Assembly (NCBI RefSeq): GCF_027270315.1
Contig: NZ_CP114413.1
Span: 4,092,001-4,156,000, forward strand
DNA: 64,000 nucleotides
Origin: Streptomyces cinnabarinus
GTDB taxonomy: Bacteria; Actinomycetota; Actinomycetes; Streptomycetales; Streptomycetaceae
Direction: 5' to 3'
Position numbers and translations under genes: made by a program. Below, piece by piece: positions 32,029-41,534 of this stretch (position 1 is its first letter; the number at the start of each line of letters is the position of its first letter). The notes below the pieces were generated by a model. That model did no database searches. It was not told the origin of the DNA and worked only from the letters and a program-made list of their open reading frames with translations.

Positions 32029-32750
32029 GAGGGATCCCGTCGCTCCAGGAAGGCCGTCATCCCCTCGCGGGCATGCGGGGAGGCGAACAGCCGGGCCGAG
32101 AGCGCGGTGAGCCGGCCCGCGTCCCGGTCGAATGATTCCAGCACCCTAGCCGTGAGCAGCCGCTTCGTCTCGGCCAGGGCCTCGGGGGCGGAGCGCCTGA
32201 GGCCGTCGAGGACGGGTTCCAGTACGGCGTCGACGTCGTCCCCGGCGGCGGTGAGCAGGCCGATGCGGGCAGCCTCGGGGGCGTCGAAGCGCTCGCCGGT
32301 GAGGTAGTAGCGGGCCAGGGCGCGGGGGTCGGTGCGCGGGAGCAGGGGGAGCGAGATGACGGCGGGCGCCACCCCGATGCGTACCTCCGTGAACGCGAAG
32401 CTCGCCGTGTGCGCGGCGGCCGCGATGTCGCAGGCGGCCAGCAGGCCGAGGCCGCCCGCGCGTACGTGGCCGGTGACCCGCGCGAGGACCGGCCGGGGCA
32501 GCTCCACGATCTGCCGGAGCAGGCCGACCAGGGCGTCCGGGTGCGGCGGGTCGCGCAGGTCGGCGCCGGCGCTGAAGGTGTTGCCGGTGTGGGTGAGGAC
32601 GACCGCACGGACGTCCGTGTCCTTGGCGCAGTCGGTCAGCGCGTCGGCGAGTTCGCCGACCAGCGCCGCCGACAGGGCGTTGCGGTTGTCCGGCGAGTCG
32701 AGGATGAGCATCTCGACGCCCCGCGCGTGGGTACGGCCGATCAGCGTCAT
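32016..32750 (-). CDS. enoyl-CoA hydratase/isomerase family protein
   Basis: 244-residue crotonase-fold protein. The oxyanion-hole sequences are FSAGADL and VRAGGLGLLAACD, and the downstream TEVRIGVAPAVIS keeps the second catalytic Glu. The first catalytic Glu of classical hydratases (GGGxELAxxCD) seems to be Leu here, so a variant crotonase reaction is possible. In the operon it would act on the carboxylated enoyl-CoA, like LiuC in leucine degradation. The start overlaps the CoA ligase stop by ATGA. Confidence 0.9.
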   Translation of the reverse strand: MTLIGRTHARGVEMLILDSPDNRNALSAALVGELADALTDCAKDTDVRAVVLTHTGNTFSAGADLRDPPHPDALVGLLRQIVELPRPVLARVTGHVRAGGLGLLAACDIAAAAHTASFAFTEVRIGVAPAVISLPLLPRTDPRALARYYLTGERFDAPEAARIGLLTAAGDDVDAVLEPVLDGLRRSAPEALAETKRLLTARVLESFDRDAGRLTALSARLFASPHAREGMTAFLERRDPSWVV

Positions 32751-34315
32751 GTGCGCTCCCTGAGCTCGCGCCGGAGGATCTTCCCGGAGGCCGCCCGGGG
32801 CACGCCCTCGATGAAGGTGACCTGGCGGACCCGCTTGTAGGGGGCGACGCGTTCGGCGACGTACATCATGACGTCGCTCTCGGTCAGGTCGTCGGCGAGC
32901 GGCTGGCGGACGACATACGCGCGGGGCACCTCGTTGGCGTTGTCGTCGTACACCCCGATGACGGCGGCGTCGGCGATGCCCGGGTGGGTCAGCAGCAGCG
33001 CCTCCAGTTCGGCGGGGGCCACCTGGAAGCCCTTGTACTTGATGAGCTCCTTGACCCGGTCAACGACGAACAGCCAGCCGCCTGAGTCGACATGGCCGAC
33101 GTCCCCGGTGTGCAGCCAGCCGTCCGCGTCGATGAGCGCGGCGGTGGCGTCGGGGCGCCCCAGGTAGCCCTTCATGACCTGCGGGCCGCGGATGTGGATC
33201 TCGCCGGACTCGCCGACGCCGAGGTCCTTGTCCGGGTCGTCGAGGGAGACGATCCGCATCTCGGTGCCCGCGATGAGCCGGCCGACCGTGCCCGGGGGCG
33301 CCTCGCCGATGGCGTCCAGGGGGACGACATGGCTGCCCGGGGAGAGTTCCGTCATGCCGTACGCCTGGCCTATCGGGGGCAGGTTCAGGCGCCGGGAGCA
33401 GGCCGCGGCGAGCTGGGCGTCCAGCGGGGCGGCGGAGCAGATGAGGTACTTCAGGGACGACAGGTCGTAGTTCTCCACCGCCGGGTGCTTGGCGAGGGCG
33501 AGGACGATCGGCGGGGCCACGTACAGCGCGGTGATGCGGTGGTTCTGGATGGCCGCGAGGAAGGTCTCCAGGTCGAAGCGGGGCAGCACGACGACGGTGG
33601 CGCCCTTGCGCAGGGGCGCGTTCATCAGAGCGGTCAGGCCGTAGATGTGGAAGAACGGCAGGACGGCGAGGACGCGTTCGCCGGGGCCCGCGGTGACGGC
33701 CGCGTCGAGCTGGACGAGGTTGGTGGCGATCTGCCGGTGGGTGAGCATCACGCCCTTGGGCACGCCGGTGGTGCCCGAGGAGTACGGCAGCGCGGCGATG
33801 TCCTCGCCGGGTTCGATGTCGATCTCCGGCTCGGGGGCGGTGGAGCCGAGCATGTCGATCAGCGAGCGGTGTCCCGGCGCGCTGTCGCAGACGAAGATCT
33901 CCTGGACTCCGCCCGCGAGTTCGGCGGCCCGCCGGGCGGCCTCCAGCAGGGGTGAGACGGTGATGATCCAGCGGGCCCGGCTGTCGCCGAGCTGGCGGGC
34001 GAACTCCTCGGGCGTGGAGAGCGGGTGCACGGTGGTGACCGAGGCACCCGCGCGCGTGGCGGCGTAGAAGGCGGTCGGGAAGGCCACGGTGTTGGGGCTG
34101 TGCAGGGCGATCACATCGCCCTTGCGGACCCCGGCCTCGGCGAGCGCGGCGGCGATCCTGCGGTGGAACCGGTCCACCTGGGCGTAGGTCAGGGTGGTGC
34201 CGTCGGTGCCGTCGATCAGGGCGGGCAGCTCGCCGAACTCCTCGGCGCGGCCCAGGACGAACTCGTGGATGGGCTGGTCCACGGGGGACACGTCTGCGTA
34301 CTCGCTGCGGAACAT
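32747..34315 (-). CDS. 4-coumarate:CoA ligase-like acyl-CoA synthetase
   Basis: 522-residue adenylate-forming ligase of the 4CL/medium-chain acyl-CoA synthetase type. The AMP motif is LPYSSGTTGVPKGVM, with QAYGMTELSPGSH, GWLHTGDVGHVD, VDRVKELIKYKGFQVAPAELE and the C-terminal lysine in RAASGKILRRELRE. GAGGAGG precedes the ATG at 34315. It is coupled to the hydratase by ATGA and would activate the free acid that feeds the operon. An aromatic substrate is not implied by the family name. Confidence 0.93.
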   Translation of the reverse strand: MFRSEYADVSPVDQPIHEFVLGRAEEFGELPALIDGTDGTTLTYAQVDRFHRRIAAALAEAGVRKGDVIALHSPNTVAFPTAFYAATRAGASVTTVHPLSTPEEFARQLGDSRARWIITVSPLLEAARRAAELAGGVQEIFVCDSAPGHRSLIDMLGSTAPEPEIDIEPGEDIAALPYSSGTTGVPKGVMLTHRQIATNLVQLDAAVTAGPGERVLAVLPFFHIYGLTALMNAPLRKGATVVVLPRFDLETFLAAIQNHRITALYVAPPIVLALAKHPAVENYDLSSLKYLICSAAPLDAQLAAACSRRLNLPPIGQAYGMTELSPGSHVVPLDAIGEAPPGTVGRLIAGTEMRIVSLDDPDKDLGVGESGEIHIRGPQVMKGYLGRPDATAALIDADGWLHTGDVGHVDSGGWLFVVDRVKELIKYKGFQVAPAELEALLLTHPGIADAAVIGVYDDNANEVPRAYVVRQPLADDLTESDVMMYVAERVAPYKRVRQVTFIEGVPRAASGKILRRELRERT

Positions 34316-34343
34316 GGGGCCTCCTCGCACAACGCTGTGCCGG

Positions 34344-35480
34344 TCAGTACGACTTGGGCAGACCCAAGGTCTGGTGGGAGACGTAGTTGAGAATCATCTC
34401 CCGGCTCACCGGTGCAATACGAGCCACGCGTGCGGCAGTTATCAATCGGGCGAGCCCGAATTCCCGCGTGAGGCCGTTGCCGCCGAGGGTGTGCACGGCC
34501 TGGTCGACGGCCTTCACACAGGCTTCCCCAGCCGCGTACTTGGCCATGTTGGCCGCCTCACCGGCCCCGACGTCGTCGCCCGCGTCGTAGAGCAGGGCCG
34601 CCTTCTGCATCATCAGGCGGGCCAGTTCCAGGTCGATGTGCGCCTGGGCGAGGGGGTGGGCGATGGCCTGGTGGGCGCCGATGGGGGCCTTCCAGACGGT
34701 GCGTTCGCGGGCGTACGTAATCGCTTGCGCGAGGGCGTAGCGGCCCATGCCGATCGCGAAGGCGGCCGTCATGATCCGCTCGGGGTTGAGTCCGGCGAAG
34801 AGCTGGAGGAGGCCCGCGTCCTCGTCGCCGACGAGCGCCTCGGCGGGCAGTCGTACGTCGTCCAGGGTCAGCTCGAACTGCTTCTCCGCGGCGTTGAGTT
34901 CCATGTCGATCTGGCGGCGCGAGAAGCCTTCGGCGTCGCGCGGGACCATGAACAGGCAGGGCTTGAGGTTGCCGGTGCGGGCGTCCTCGGTGCGTCCGAC
35001 GATGAGGGTCGCGTCCGCGATGTCGACGCCGGAGATGAAGACCTTGCGGCCGGTGAGCAGCCAGTCCCCGGTGTCCGGGTCGCGGCGGGCGGTGGTGGTG
35101 ATGCGGTGGCTGTTGGAACCGGCGTCGGGTTCGGTGATGCCGAAGGCCATGGTGCGGGTGCCGTCGGCGAGGGCGGGGAGCCATTCCCGCTTCTGGGCCT
35201 CTGTTCCGAAGCGGGCGATCACTGTTCCGCAGATGGCCGGCGAGACGACCATCATGAGGAGGGGGCAGCCTGCCGCGCCCAGCTCTTCGAGGACGATGGA
35301 GAGTTCGGCGATGCCGCCGCCTCCGCCTCCGTATGCCTCAGGGAGGTTGACGCCGAGGTAGCCGAGTTTGGCTGCCTCGGACCAGAGTTCTTCGCGGTCG
35401 TAGTTACGGCCGTGGCGTTTTCCCAGAGCGGATACGGCTGCTCGGAGCGCTTTGTGTTCCTCGGTCTCGATCGTGCTCAT
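34344..35480 (-). CDS. acyl-CoA dehydrogenase
   Basis: 378-residue acyl-CoA dehydrogenase. Motifs are FGITEPDAGSNSHRITTTAR, RKVFISGVDIADATLIVGRT, RERTVWKAPIGAHQAIAHPLAQAH and the C-terminal LGGNGLTREFGLARLITAARVARIAPVSREMILNYVS. It differs clearly from the WCQG-type ACADs of the left cluster. In the operon it would make the enoyl-CoA that the carboxylase then uses, in the manner of isovaleryl-CoA or citronellyl-CoA dehydrogenase. Confidence 0.94.
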   Translation of the reverse strand: MSTIETEEHKALRAAVSALGKRHGRNYDREELWSEAAKLGYLGVNLPEAYGGGGGGIAELSIVLEELGAAGCPLLMMVVSPAICGTVIARFGTEAQKREWLPALADGTRTMAFGITEPDAGSNSHRITTTARRDPDTGDWLLTGRKVFISGVDIADATLIVGRTEDARTGNLKPCLFMVPRDAEGFSRRQIDMELNAAEKQFELTLDDVRLPAEALVGDEDAGLLQLFAGLNPERIMTAAFAIGMGRYALAQAITYARERTVWKAPIGAHQAIAHPLAQAHIDLELARLMMQKAALLYDAGDDVGAGEAANMAKYAAGEACVKAVDQAVHTLGGNGLTREFGLARLITAARVARIAPVSREMILNYVSHQTLGLPKSY

Positions 35481-35496
35481 GTGGCTCCTTCGTCGT

Positions 35497-35549
35497 GGCT
35501 GGTCGCGCTCGCGCGGCGGAGCCGCATATCGATGCAGCCCCGCGCCCCT
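35497..35549. repeat. intergenic repeat family B, copy 2
   Basis: Close copy of 20147-20200, same orientation: GGCTGGTCGCGCTCGCG, the palindrome GCGGCGGAGCCGC, ATATCGATGCAGCCCCGCG, CCCCT. It fills the gap between the acyl-CoA dehydrogenase start and the carboxylase alpha stop, inside an operon. Confidence 0.6.
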
Positions 35550-37393
35550 CAGGTTTCTTCCACTACCGCCAGCAATTGGCCGACCGTGACCTGCTGGCCC
35601 GTGGCCACGTCCAACGCGCTGAGCGTTCCTGTGACGGGTGCTGTGATCTTGTGTTCCATCTTCATCGCCTCCAGCCAGAGGAGGGGGGCTCCGGCCGCTA
35701 CGGCGGATCCCGCCGTGAGTCCCTCGGCGATCCTGACCACCGTTCCCGGCATGGGAGCCAGCAGGGAGCCAGGGGCCAGTTGGGCCGTCGGGTCGGGGAA
35801 GCGGGGCAGTTGGGTCAGGGTCGTGGTGTTGACGTGGACCTGGTCTCCGTAGCGCGCCGCCTCGAAGCGGCGCTGTACTCCGTCCACTTCGAGTACGACG
35901 AGATCCGCGGCCGCGTGCACGACGCGCACGCCGTCCGCCTCCAGGCCGGTCCGGGTGTGGCGGTAGTGGACCTCGTGTTCCTCGTCGCCCCGCGCGTAGC
36001 GCCTTGTCTGGGGCTGGGAGGGGACGTTGCGCCAGCCGCCGAAGCGGGAGGTGGAGCGGGCGGCTTCGGCCAGGGCTGCGGCCAGGGGGGCGTGGGGGTC
36101 GGGGGCGGGTTCGGTCAGGGTGGTGAGGTGACGGTCGTAGAAGGCCGTGTCCATACTCGCCGTCGTGAACTCCTCGTGGCGCAGGGAGCGGACGAGGAGG
36201 TCGCGGTTGGTGGTGGGGCCGTGGATCGTCGCCTTCTCCAGGGCGCCCGCGAGTTGGCGGAGGGCGCCCGCGCGCGTGGGGGCGTGCGCGATCAGCTTGG
36301 CGAGCATCGGGTCGTAGTGGATGCCGATCTCGTCGCCGTCGCCGTAGCCGCTGTCCAGGCGGACGCCGTCGGGTACGGCGAGGCGGTGCAGGGTGCCGGT
36401 CTGCGGGGCCCAGTCGCGGGCCGGGTCCTCGGCGTAGAGGCGGGCCTCGACCGCGTGGCCGCGCGCGTGGGGCGGCTCGGGGTCGAGGGGGTGGCCCTCG
36501 GCGATGCTCAGCTGGAGGGCGACCAGGTCGATGCCGAAGACGGCCTCCGTGACGGGGTGCTCGACCTGGAGGCGGGTGTTCATCTCCAGGAAGTGCGCCG
36601 TGTCGTCGGCGACGAGGAACTCGACCGTGCCGGCGCCGACGTAGTGCACGGCGCGCGCGGCGCGTACGGCCAGCGCGCGCAGCTCCTCCGCGAGCCGCTC
36701 CGAGAGCCCGGGCGCCGGCGCCTCCTCGATCACCTTCTGGTGGCGGCGCTGGAGGGAGCAGTCGCGCGTGCCCAGCGCCCACACCGTGCCGTGCGCGTCC
36801 GCGAGCACCTGTACCTCGACGTGGCGACCGCGCTCCACATAGGGCTCGACGAAGACCTCACCGTCGCCGAAGGCGCTCGCGGCCTCGGCGCGCGCGCTCT
36901 CCAGGGCGGCGCTGAGCTCCTCCAGGCAGCGCACGATCCGCATGCCGCGCCCCCCGCCGCCCGCGGCCGCCTTCACGAGCACCGGCAGGTCGCTCTGCGC
37001 GACCTCGCCCAGGGGCGCGAGCCCCATCAGCTCCTTGGCGCGCGTCTTGGACGCCATCGCCTCGATCGCCTCCGGCGGCGGACCGATCCAGACCAGGCCC
37101 GCGTCCAGGACGGCCCGCGCGAAGTCGGCGTTCTCCGAGAGGAAGCCGTAGCCGGGGTGCACGGCGTCGGCGCCGGCCGCGACGGCGGCCTTCACGATCA
37201 GGTCGCCGCGCAGATACGTCTCGGCGGGCGTCGCGCCCGGGAGGCGTACGGCCGCGTCGGCCACGCGCGCGTGGAGGGCGTTCTCGTCGGCGTCCGAGTG
37301 CACGGCGACCGTCCGGATTCCCAACTCACCGCAGGTGCGGAAGACACGGCAGGCGATCTCGCCGCGGTTGGCGACGAGTACAGAAGTGATCAC
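35549..37393 (-). CDS. acyl-CoA carboxylase alpha subunit (biotin carboxylase plus BCCP)
   Basis: 614-residue biotin-dependent carboxylase alpha chain. The N-terminal domain begins SVLVANRGEIACRVFRTC. The ATP-grasp glycine loop GGGGRGM is at residues 145-151, and RRHQKVIEEAPAP and EMNTRLQVEHPVTE follow. The biotinyl domain has EAMKMEH with the biotin Lys near residue 578. The segment between KELM and the glycine loop is shorter than in typical enzymes and lacks the usual AGVPxxPG, an oddity. GTG start at 37393, 11 bp after the beta subunit. It carboxylates an acyl- or enoyl-CoA with the next subunit. Confidence 0.93.
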   Translation of the reverse strand: MITSVLVANRGEIACRVFRTCGELGIRTVAVHSDADENALHARVADAAVRLPGATPAETYLRGDLIVKAAVAAGADAVHPGYGFLSENADFARAVLDAGLVWIGPPPEAIEAMASKTRAKELMGLAPLGEVAQSDLPVLVKAAAGGGGRGMRIVRCLEELSAALESARAEAASAFGDGEVFVEPYVERGRHVEVQVLADAHGTVWALGTRDCSLQRRHQKVIEEAPAPGLSERLAEELRALAVRAARAVHYVGAGTVEFLVADDTAHFLEMNTRLQVEHPVTEAVFGIDLVALQLSIAEGHPLDPEPPHARGHAVEARLYAEDPARDWAPQTGTLHRLAVPDGVRLDSGYGDGDEIGIHYDPMLAKLIAHAPTRAGALRQLAGALEKATIHGPTTNRDLLVRSLRHEEFTTASMDTAFYDRHLTTLTEPAPDPHAPLAAALAEAARSTSRFGGWRNVPSQPQTRRYARGDEEHEVHYRHTRTGLEADGVRVVHAAADLVVLEVDGVQRRFEAARYGDQVHVNTTTLTQLPRFPDPTAQLAPGSLLAPMPGTVVRIAEGLTAGSAVAAGAPLLWLEAMKMEHKITAPVTGTLSALDVATGQQVTVGQLLAVVEET

Positions 37394-37403
37394 TGGTGGT
37401 CCC

Positions 37404-39002
37404 TCACATCCGGAAGACGCCGAAGCCGCCGCGCGCGCCCTCGTAGGGCGCCGTGTGGACGGCGGACAGGCACAGGCCGAGGACGGTGCGGGTGTCGCGC
37501 GGGTCGATGACGCCGTCGTCGTACAGCCGCCCGGACAGGAACATCGGCAGCGACTCGGACTCGATCTGCTGCTCCACCATGGCCCGCAGCGCCGCGTCCG
37601 CCTCGTCGTCGTACGGCTGCCCCTTGGCGGCGGCCGACTGCCGGGCGACGATCGACAGGACGCCCGCGAGCTGCTGCGGGCCCATGACGGCCGACTTGGC
37701 GCTGGGCCAGGCGAACAGGAACCGCGGGTCGTAGGCCCGCCCGCACATGCCGTAGTGCCCCGCGCCGTAGGAGGCGCCCATGAGCACGGAGAGGTGCGGG
37801 ACGCGGGAGTTGGAGACCGCGTTGATCATCATCGCGCCGTGCTTGATGATCCCGCCCTGCTCGTACTCCTTGCCGACCATGTAGCCGGTGGTGTTGTGCA
37901 GGAAGAGCAGCGGGATGTCCCGTTGGTTCGCCAGCTGGATGAACTGGGCCGCCTTCTGGGACTCCTCGCTGAAGAGCACGCCCTGGGCGTTGGCGAGGAT
38001 GCCGACCGGGTAGCCGTGCAGGCTCGCCCAGCCGGTGACCAGGCTGGCGCCGTACAGCGGCTTGAACTCGTCGAAGTCGGAGCCGTCGACGATCCGGGCG
38101 ATGACCTCACGCGGGTCGAAGGGCGTGCGCAGATCCCCCGGGACGATGCCGAGCAGGTCCTCGGCGTCGTACTTGGGCGGCTCGGCGAGCGCCGGATCCG
38201 GGTACGCCTTGCGGTGGTTGAGCCGGGCGACGACCCGCCGGGCCTGCCGCAGCGCGTCCTGCTCGTCGACGGCGAAGTAGTCCGCGAGCCCCGACACACG
38301 CGCGTGCATCTCGGCACCGCCGAGGGACTCGTCGTCGCTCTCCTCACCGGTCGCCATCTTGACCAGCGGCGGCCCGCCGAGGAACACCTTGGCGCGCTCC
38401 TTGACCATGATCACGTGGTCGGACATGCCCGGGACGTAGGCGCCACCCGCGGTGGAGTTGCCGAAGACGACGGCGACGGTCGGAATCCCGGCCGCCGACA
38501 GCCGCGTGATGTCCCGGAAGATCGCGCCCCCGGGGATGAAGATCTCCTTCTGCGACGGCAGATCGGCGCCACCGGACTCCACCAGGCTGATGCAGGGCAG
38601 CCGGTTGGCGAGCGCGATGTCATTGGCGCGCAGGGCCTTCTTCAGCGACCACGGATTGCTGGCACCACCACGCACGGTCGGATCATTGGCGGTGATCAGA
38701 CACTCCACACCCTCAACAACCCCGATACCGGTGACGAGGGACGCGCCGACGGCGTAGTCACTCCCCCAGGCGGCCAGCGGAGACAGCTCCAGGAACGGCG
38801 TGTCCGGGTCGAGGAGCAGCTCGATGCGCTCCCGCGCAAGGAGCTTGCCGCGCTTGCGGTGCCGCGCGATGTACTTCTCCCCGCCCCCCGCGAGCGCCTT
38901 GGCGTGCTCGGCGTCGAGGTCGGAGAGCTTGGCGAGCATGGCCTCGCGGTTGGCCCGGTGGTCCGGGCTCTTCACATCCAGCGCGGAGGACAGGACGGTC
39001 AC
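37404..39002 (-). CDS. acyl-CoA carboxylase beta subunit (carboxyltransferase)
   Basis: 532-residue carboxyltransferase moving CO2 from biotin to an acyl-CoA. The length and motifs (LVESGGADLPSQKE, VVFGNSTAGGAYVPGMSDH, NTTGYMVGKEYEQGGIIKHGAMM, GRAYDPRFLFAWPSAKSAVMGPQQLAGV) match methylcrotonyl-/geranyl-CoA carboxylase beta chains better than propionyl-CoA carboxylase. The GTG at 39002 overlaps the AtuA-type gene stop by GTGA. With the adjacent alpha subunit it forms a complete enzyme. The substrate is inferred to be a beta-methyl enoyl-CoA. Confidence 0.93.
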   Translation of the reverse strand: MTVLSSALDVKSPDHRANREAMLAKLSDLDAEHAKALAGGGEKYIARHRKRGKLLARERIELLLDPDTPFLELSPLAAWGSDYAVGASLVTGIGVVEGVECLITANDPTVRGGASNPWSLKKALRANDIALANRLPCISLVESGGADLPSQKEIFIPGGAIFRDITRLSAAGIPTVAVVFGNSTAGGAYVPGMSDHVIMVKERAKVFLGGPPLVKMATGEESDDESLGGAEMHARVSGLADYFAVDEQDALRQARRVVARLNHRKAYPDPALAEPPKYDAEDLLGIVPGDLRTPFDPREVIARIVDGSDFDEFKPLYGASLVTGWASLHGYPVGILANAQGVLFSEESQKAAQFIQLANQRDIPLLFLHNTTGYMVGKEYEQGGIIKHGAMMINAVSNSRVPHLSVLMGASYGAGHYGMCGRAYDPRFLFAWPSAKSAVMGPQQLAGVLSIVARQSAAAKGQPYDDEADAALRAMVEQQIESESLPMFLSGRLYDDGVIDPRDTRTVLGLCLSAVHTAPYEGARGGFGVFRM

Positions 39003-40708
39003 AGGAGGGCCTCCGGAATGTCCAGGTGCCGGGCGCGCAGCCACTCGCCGAGCGCCTTGGCCTGGGGATCGAAACGGTGCTGTGCGGCGACTCCGGCGCC
39101 GAGGATGCCCTCGACGACGAAGTTGAGCGCGCGGAGTTCGGGGAGGACATGGCGGCGGACGGTCAACCCTTCGCACTCCGGGAGGAGTTGGCGGAACCGG
39201 TCGACGGTCAGCTCGTGCGCGAGCCAGCGCCAGGCCGCGTCGGTACGGACCCAGACGCCGACATTGGCGTTGCCGCCCTTGTCGCCGCTGCGGGCTCCGG
39301 CGATGCGGCCGAGCGGGGCGCGGGTGAAGGCACGGGTGAAGGGGCCATCGGGGAGCGGCTCGGGCGGGTCGGGCTCTGCCACGTCATCGAGTACGAGCGT
39401 GTCCTGGGGCGGCGCCACAGCTACCCGCCGCCCGTCATGGAGTACGGCCACATGTGCGGCGTCGCCATGGGGGACGTACACATCCTCGAAGACCCCATAG
39501 GGAGCGCCCTTCCCAGGTGGTGCGAGCACATGGAACCCGGGGTAGCTGGCGAGGGCGAGCTCGATGGCGGCTCCGCTGAGCGCCCGCCCGACCGCCGCCT
39601 GGTCCGGGTCCCGGACGACGAGCCGGAGCAGGGCGCTGGCGAGTTCCTCGGTCGGGGCGTCGGGGCGGTCGGTCCGGACGAGTTCCCACCGCACCTCGGC
39701 GGGCGGCGACTTGGCGAGCGCGAGCGCGTCGGTCATCTGCGCGCGCACCAGCTCGGCCTTGGTCTCGATGTCGAGCCCGGTGAGCACGAAGGTGACCTCG
39801 TTGCGGAACCCACCGAGCCGGTTGACGCCGACCTTGAGGGTGGGGGGCGGGGCCTCGCCGCGTACTCCGGCGATACGGACGCGGTCGGGGCCGTCCGAGG
39901 ACAGCTGGACCGTATCGAGGCGGGCGGTGACGTCGGGCCCGGCGTACCGGGCGCCGCCGGTCTCGTAGAGGAGCTGGGCGGTGACGGTGCCGATGTCGAC
40001 GAAGCCGCCCGTGCCGGGGTGCTTGGTGATGACGGCGGTGCCGTCCTCGTGGATCTCGGCGAGCGGGAAGCCGGGCCGCAGGAGTTCGCGGACGGGCCGC
40101 TCGCCGAAGAAGGCGTAGTTCCCGCCGGTGGCCTGCGCCCCGCACTCCAGTACATGCCCCGCGACGACGGCGCCCGCGAGCCGGTCGTAGTCCGTCGGGG
40201 CCCAGCCGAAGTGGGCGGCGGCGGGGCCGGTGACCAGGGCGGCGTCGGTGACCCGCCCCGTGACGACGACGTCGGCGCCCTCCCGCAGACAGGCGGCGAT
40301 GCCGAAGCCGCCGAGGTAGGCGTGGGCGGCGAGGCTGCCCGGGTGGGCGGCGGTGAGGTCGTCGCCCTCGACGTGCGCGACGCGGACGGACAGACCGAGG
40401 CGAGCAGCCAACTCCCGTACGGCGTCGGCGAGTCCGGCGGGATTGAGCCCGCCCGCGTTGGCGACGATCCGGACCCCCCGCTCGTGGGCGAGCCCGAGGC
40501 ACTCCTCCAACTGCCGCAGGAAGGTACGCGCGTACCCGGCGCCGGGGTCCTTCAGCCGGTCCCGGCCGAGGATCAGCATGGTCAGTTCGGCGAGGTAGTC
40601 ACCGGTCAGGACGTCGAGTTCGCCACCGGTGAGCATCTCGCGCATGGCGTCGAAACGGTCGCCGTAGAAGCCGGAGGCGTTGCCGATGCGGAGGGTACGA
40701 GGGGTCAC
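38999..40708 (-). CDS. AtuA-family protein (acyclic terpene utilisation)
   Basis: 569-residue protein of the AtuA/DUF1446 family. The N-terminal domain begins TLRIGNASGFYGDRFDAMRE, and ANAGGLNPAGLADAV is characteristic. The C-terminal AtuA-like ferredoxin-fold domain has RSGDKGGNANVGVW. In Pseudomonas, AtuA is essential for citronellol/geraniol use but its reaction is unsettled. Coupled by GTGA both to the following carboxylase and to the preceding TIGR03084 gene. It supports a terpenoid or branched-acyl substrate for the operon. Confidence 0.9.
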   Translation of the reverse strand: MTPRTLRIGNASGFYGDRFDAMREMLTGGELDVLTGDYLAELTMLILGRDRLKDPGAGYARTFLRQLEECLGLAHERGVRIVANAGGLNPAGLADAVRELAARLGLSVRVAHVEGDDLTAAHPGSLAAHAYLGGFGIAACLREGADVVVTGRVTDAALVTGPAAAHFGWAPTDYDRLAGAVVAGHVLECGAQATGGNYAFFGERPVRELLRPGFPLAEIHEDGTAVITKHPGTGGFVDIGTVTAQLLYETGGARYAGPDVTARLDTVQLSSDGPDRVRIAGVRGEAPPPTLKVGVNRLGGFRNEVTFVLTGLDIETKAELVRAQMTDALALAKSPPAEVRWELVRTDRPDAPTEELASALLRLVVRDPDQAAVGRALSGAAIELALASYPGFHVLAPPGKGAPYGVFEDVYVPHGDAAHVAVLHDGRRVAVAPPQDTLVLDDVAEPDPPEPLPDGPFTRAFTRAPLGRIAGARSGDKGGNANVGVWVRTDAAWRWLAHELTVDRFRQLLPECEGLTVRRHVLPELRALNFVVEGILGAGVAAQHRFDPQAKALGEWLRARHLDIPEALL

Positions 40709-41508
40709 TGGCCGTCCCCCTTGGCGGCACTGGCGCCGCGCCCGGCGCCGGGTGGGCCGGCGAAGGCCTGGGCGATGTCCAGCCAGCGCTCGGCGTCCTC
40801 ACCATCGGCCCGTACGGCGAGGTCGGCGCGATGAGCACGCCGCGTGACGAGCAGGCAGAAGTCGAGGGCGGGGCCGGTGACGCGCTGGGATGCGTCGTCG
40901 GGACCGTAGGCCCACGTCGTGCCGTCCGGCCCGACGACTTCGACGCGGAACTCCTCGGCGGGCGGGGTGAGTCCGTTGACCCCGAAGGCGTAGTCGCGGG
41001 CGCGCACACCGATGCGGGCCACATGCCGGAGGCGACCGGTGGGTGTGCGGACCACACCCAGGGTGTCCGCGACGTCCTGGCCGTGGGCCCAGGTCTCCAT
41101 GAGACGGGCGCTGGCCATGGAGGCGGCGGCCATGGGTGGGCCGTACCAGGGGAAGCGGGCGCCTTTGGGGGCGGCGCTCAGGGCGTCGGCGAGTGCCTTA
41201 CGTCCGGTGCGCCACTCCGCGAGGATCTCGGCGGGCGGCTTCCTGGCACCTTCCTCCGCACCGTCGTCCACAAAGCTCTCTGGCGAGGCGAGCGCCTTCT
41301 CGACCTCCTTGGCGAAGGCGTCGGCATCGGTGACGGCAAGCAGGGCGGCGTGATCGGTCCAGGCGAGGTGGGCGATCTGGTGAGCGATGCTCCACCCTGG
41401 CGCGGGCGTCGCGAGGGACCACTGGTCCGGGCTCAACTCGGCCACCAGCCGGTCGAGTTCATCGCTTTCCGCACGCAGGTCGTCGAACACGGGCGTCGGG
41501 TCGGCCAT
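40705..41508 (-). CDS. TIGR03084-type mycothiol/DinB-like protein
   Basis: 267-residue protein of the maleylpyruvate isomerase-N/DinB metal-binding superfamily (WSIAHQIAHLAWTDHAALL, ARLMETWAHGQDVADTLG); the His residues are potential metal ligands. It is the first gene of the leftward carboxylase operon and overlaps AtuA by 4 bp. Its job may be a mycothiol-linked isomerisation or a detoxification of reactive enoyl-CoA, which is inference. An ATG at 41520 is an alternative start; neither has a Shine-Dalgarno, so the message may be leaderless or nearly so. Confidence 0.87.
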   Translation of the reverse strand: MADPTPVFDDLRAESDELDRLVAELSPDQWSLATPAPGWSIAHQIAHLAWTDHAALLAVTDADAFAKEVEKALASPESFVDDGAEEGARKPPAEILAEWRTGRKALADALSAAPKGARFPWYGPPMAAASMASARLMETWAHGQDVADTLGVVRTPTGRLRHVARIGVRARDYAFGVNGLTPPAEEFRVEVVGPDGTTWAYGPDDASQRVTGPALDFCLLVTRRAHRADLAVRADGEDAERWLDIAQAFAGPPGAGRGASAAKGDGQ

Positions 41509-41534
41509 GGGGAGGAGCATGGCAGCGGGCCAGG

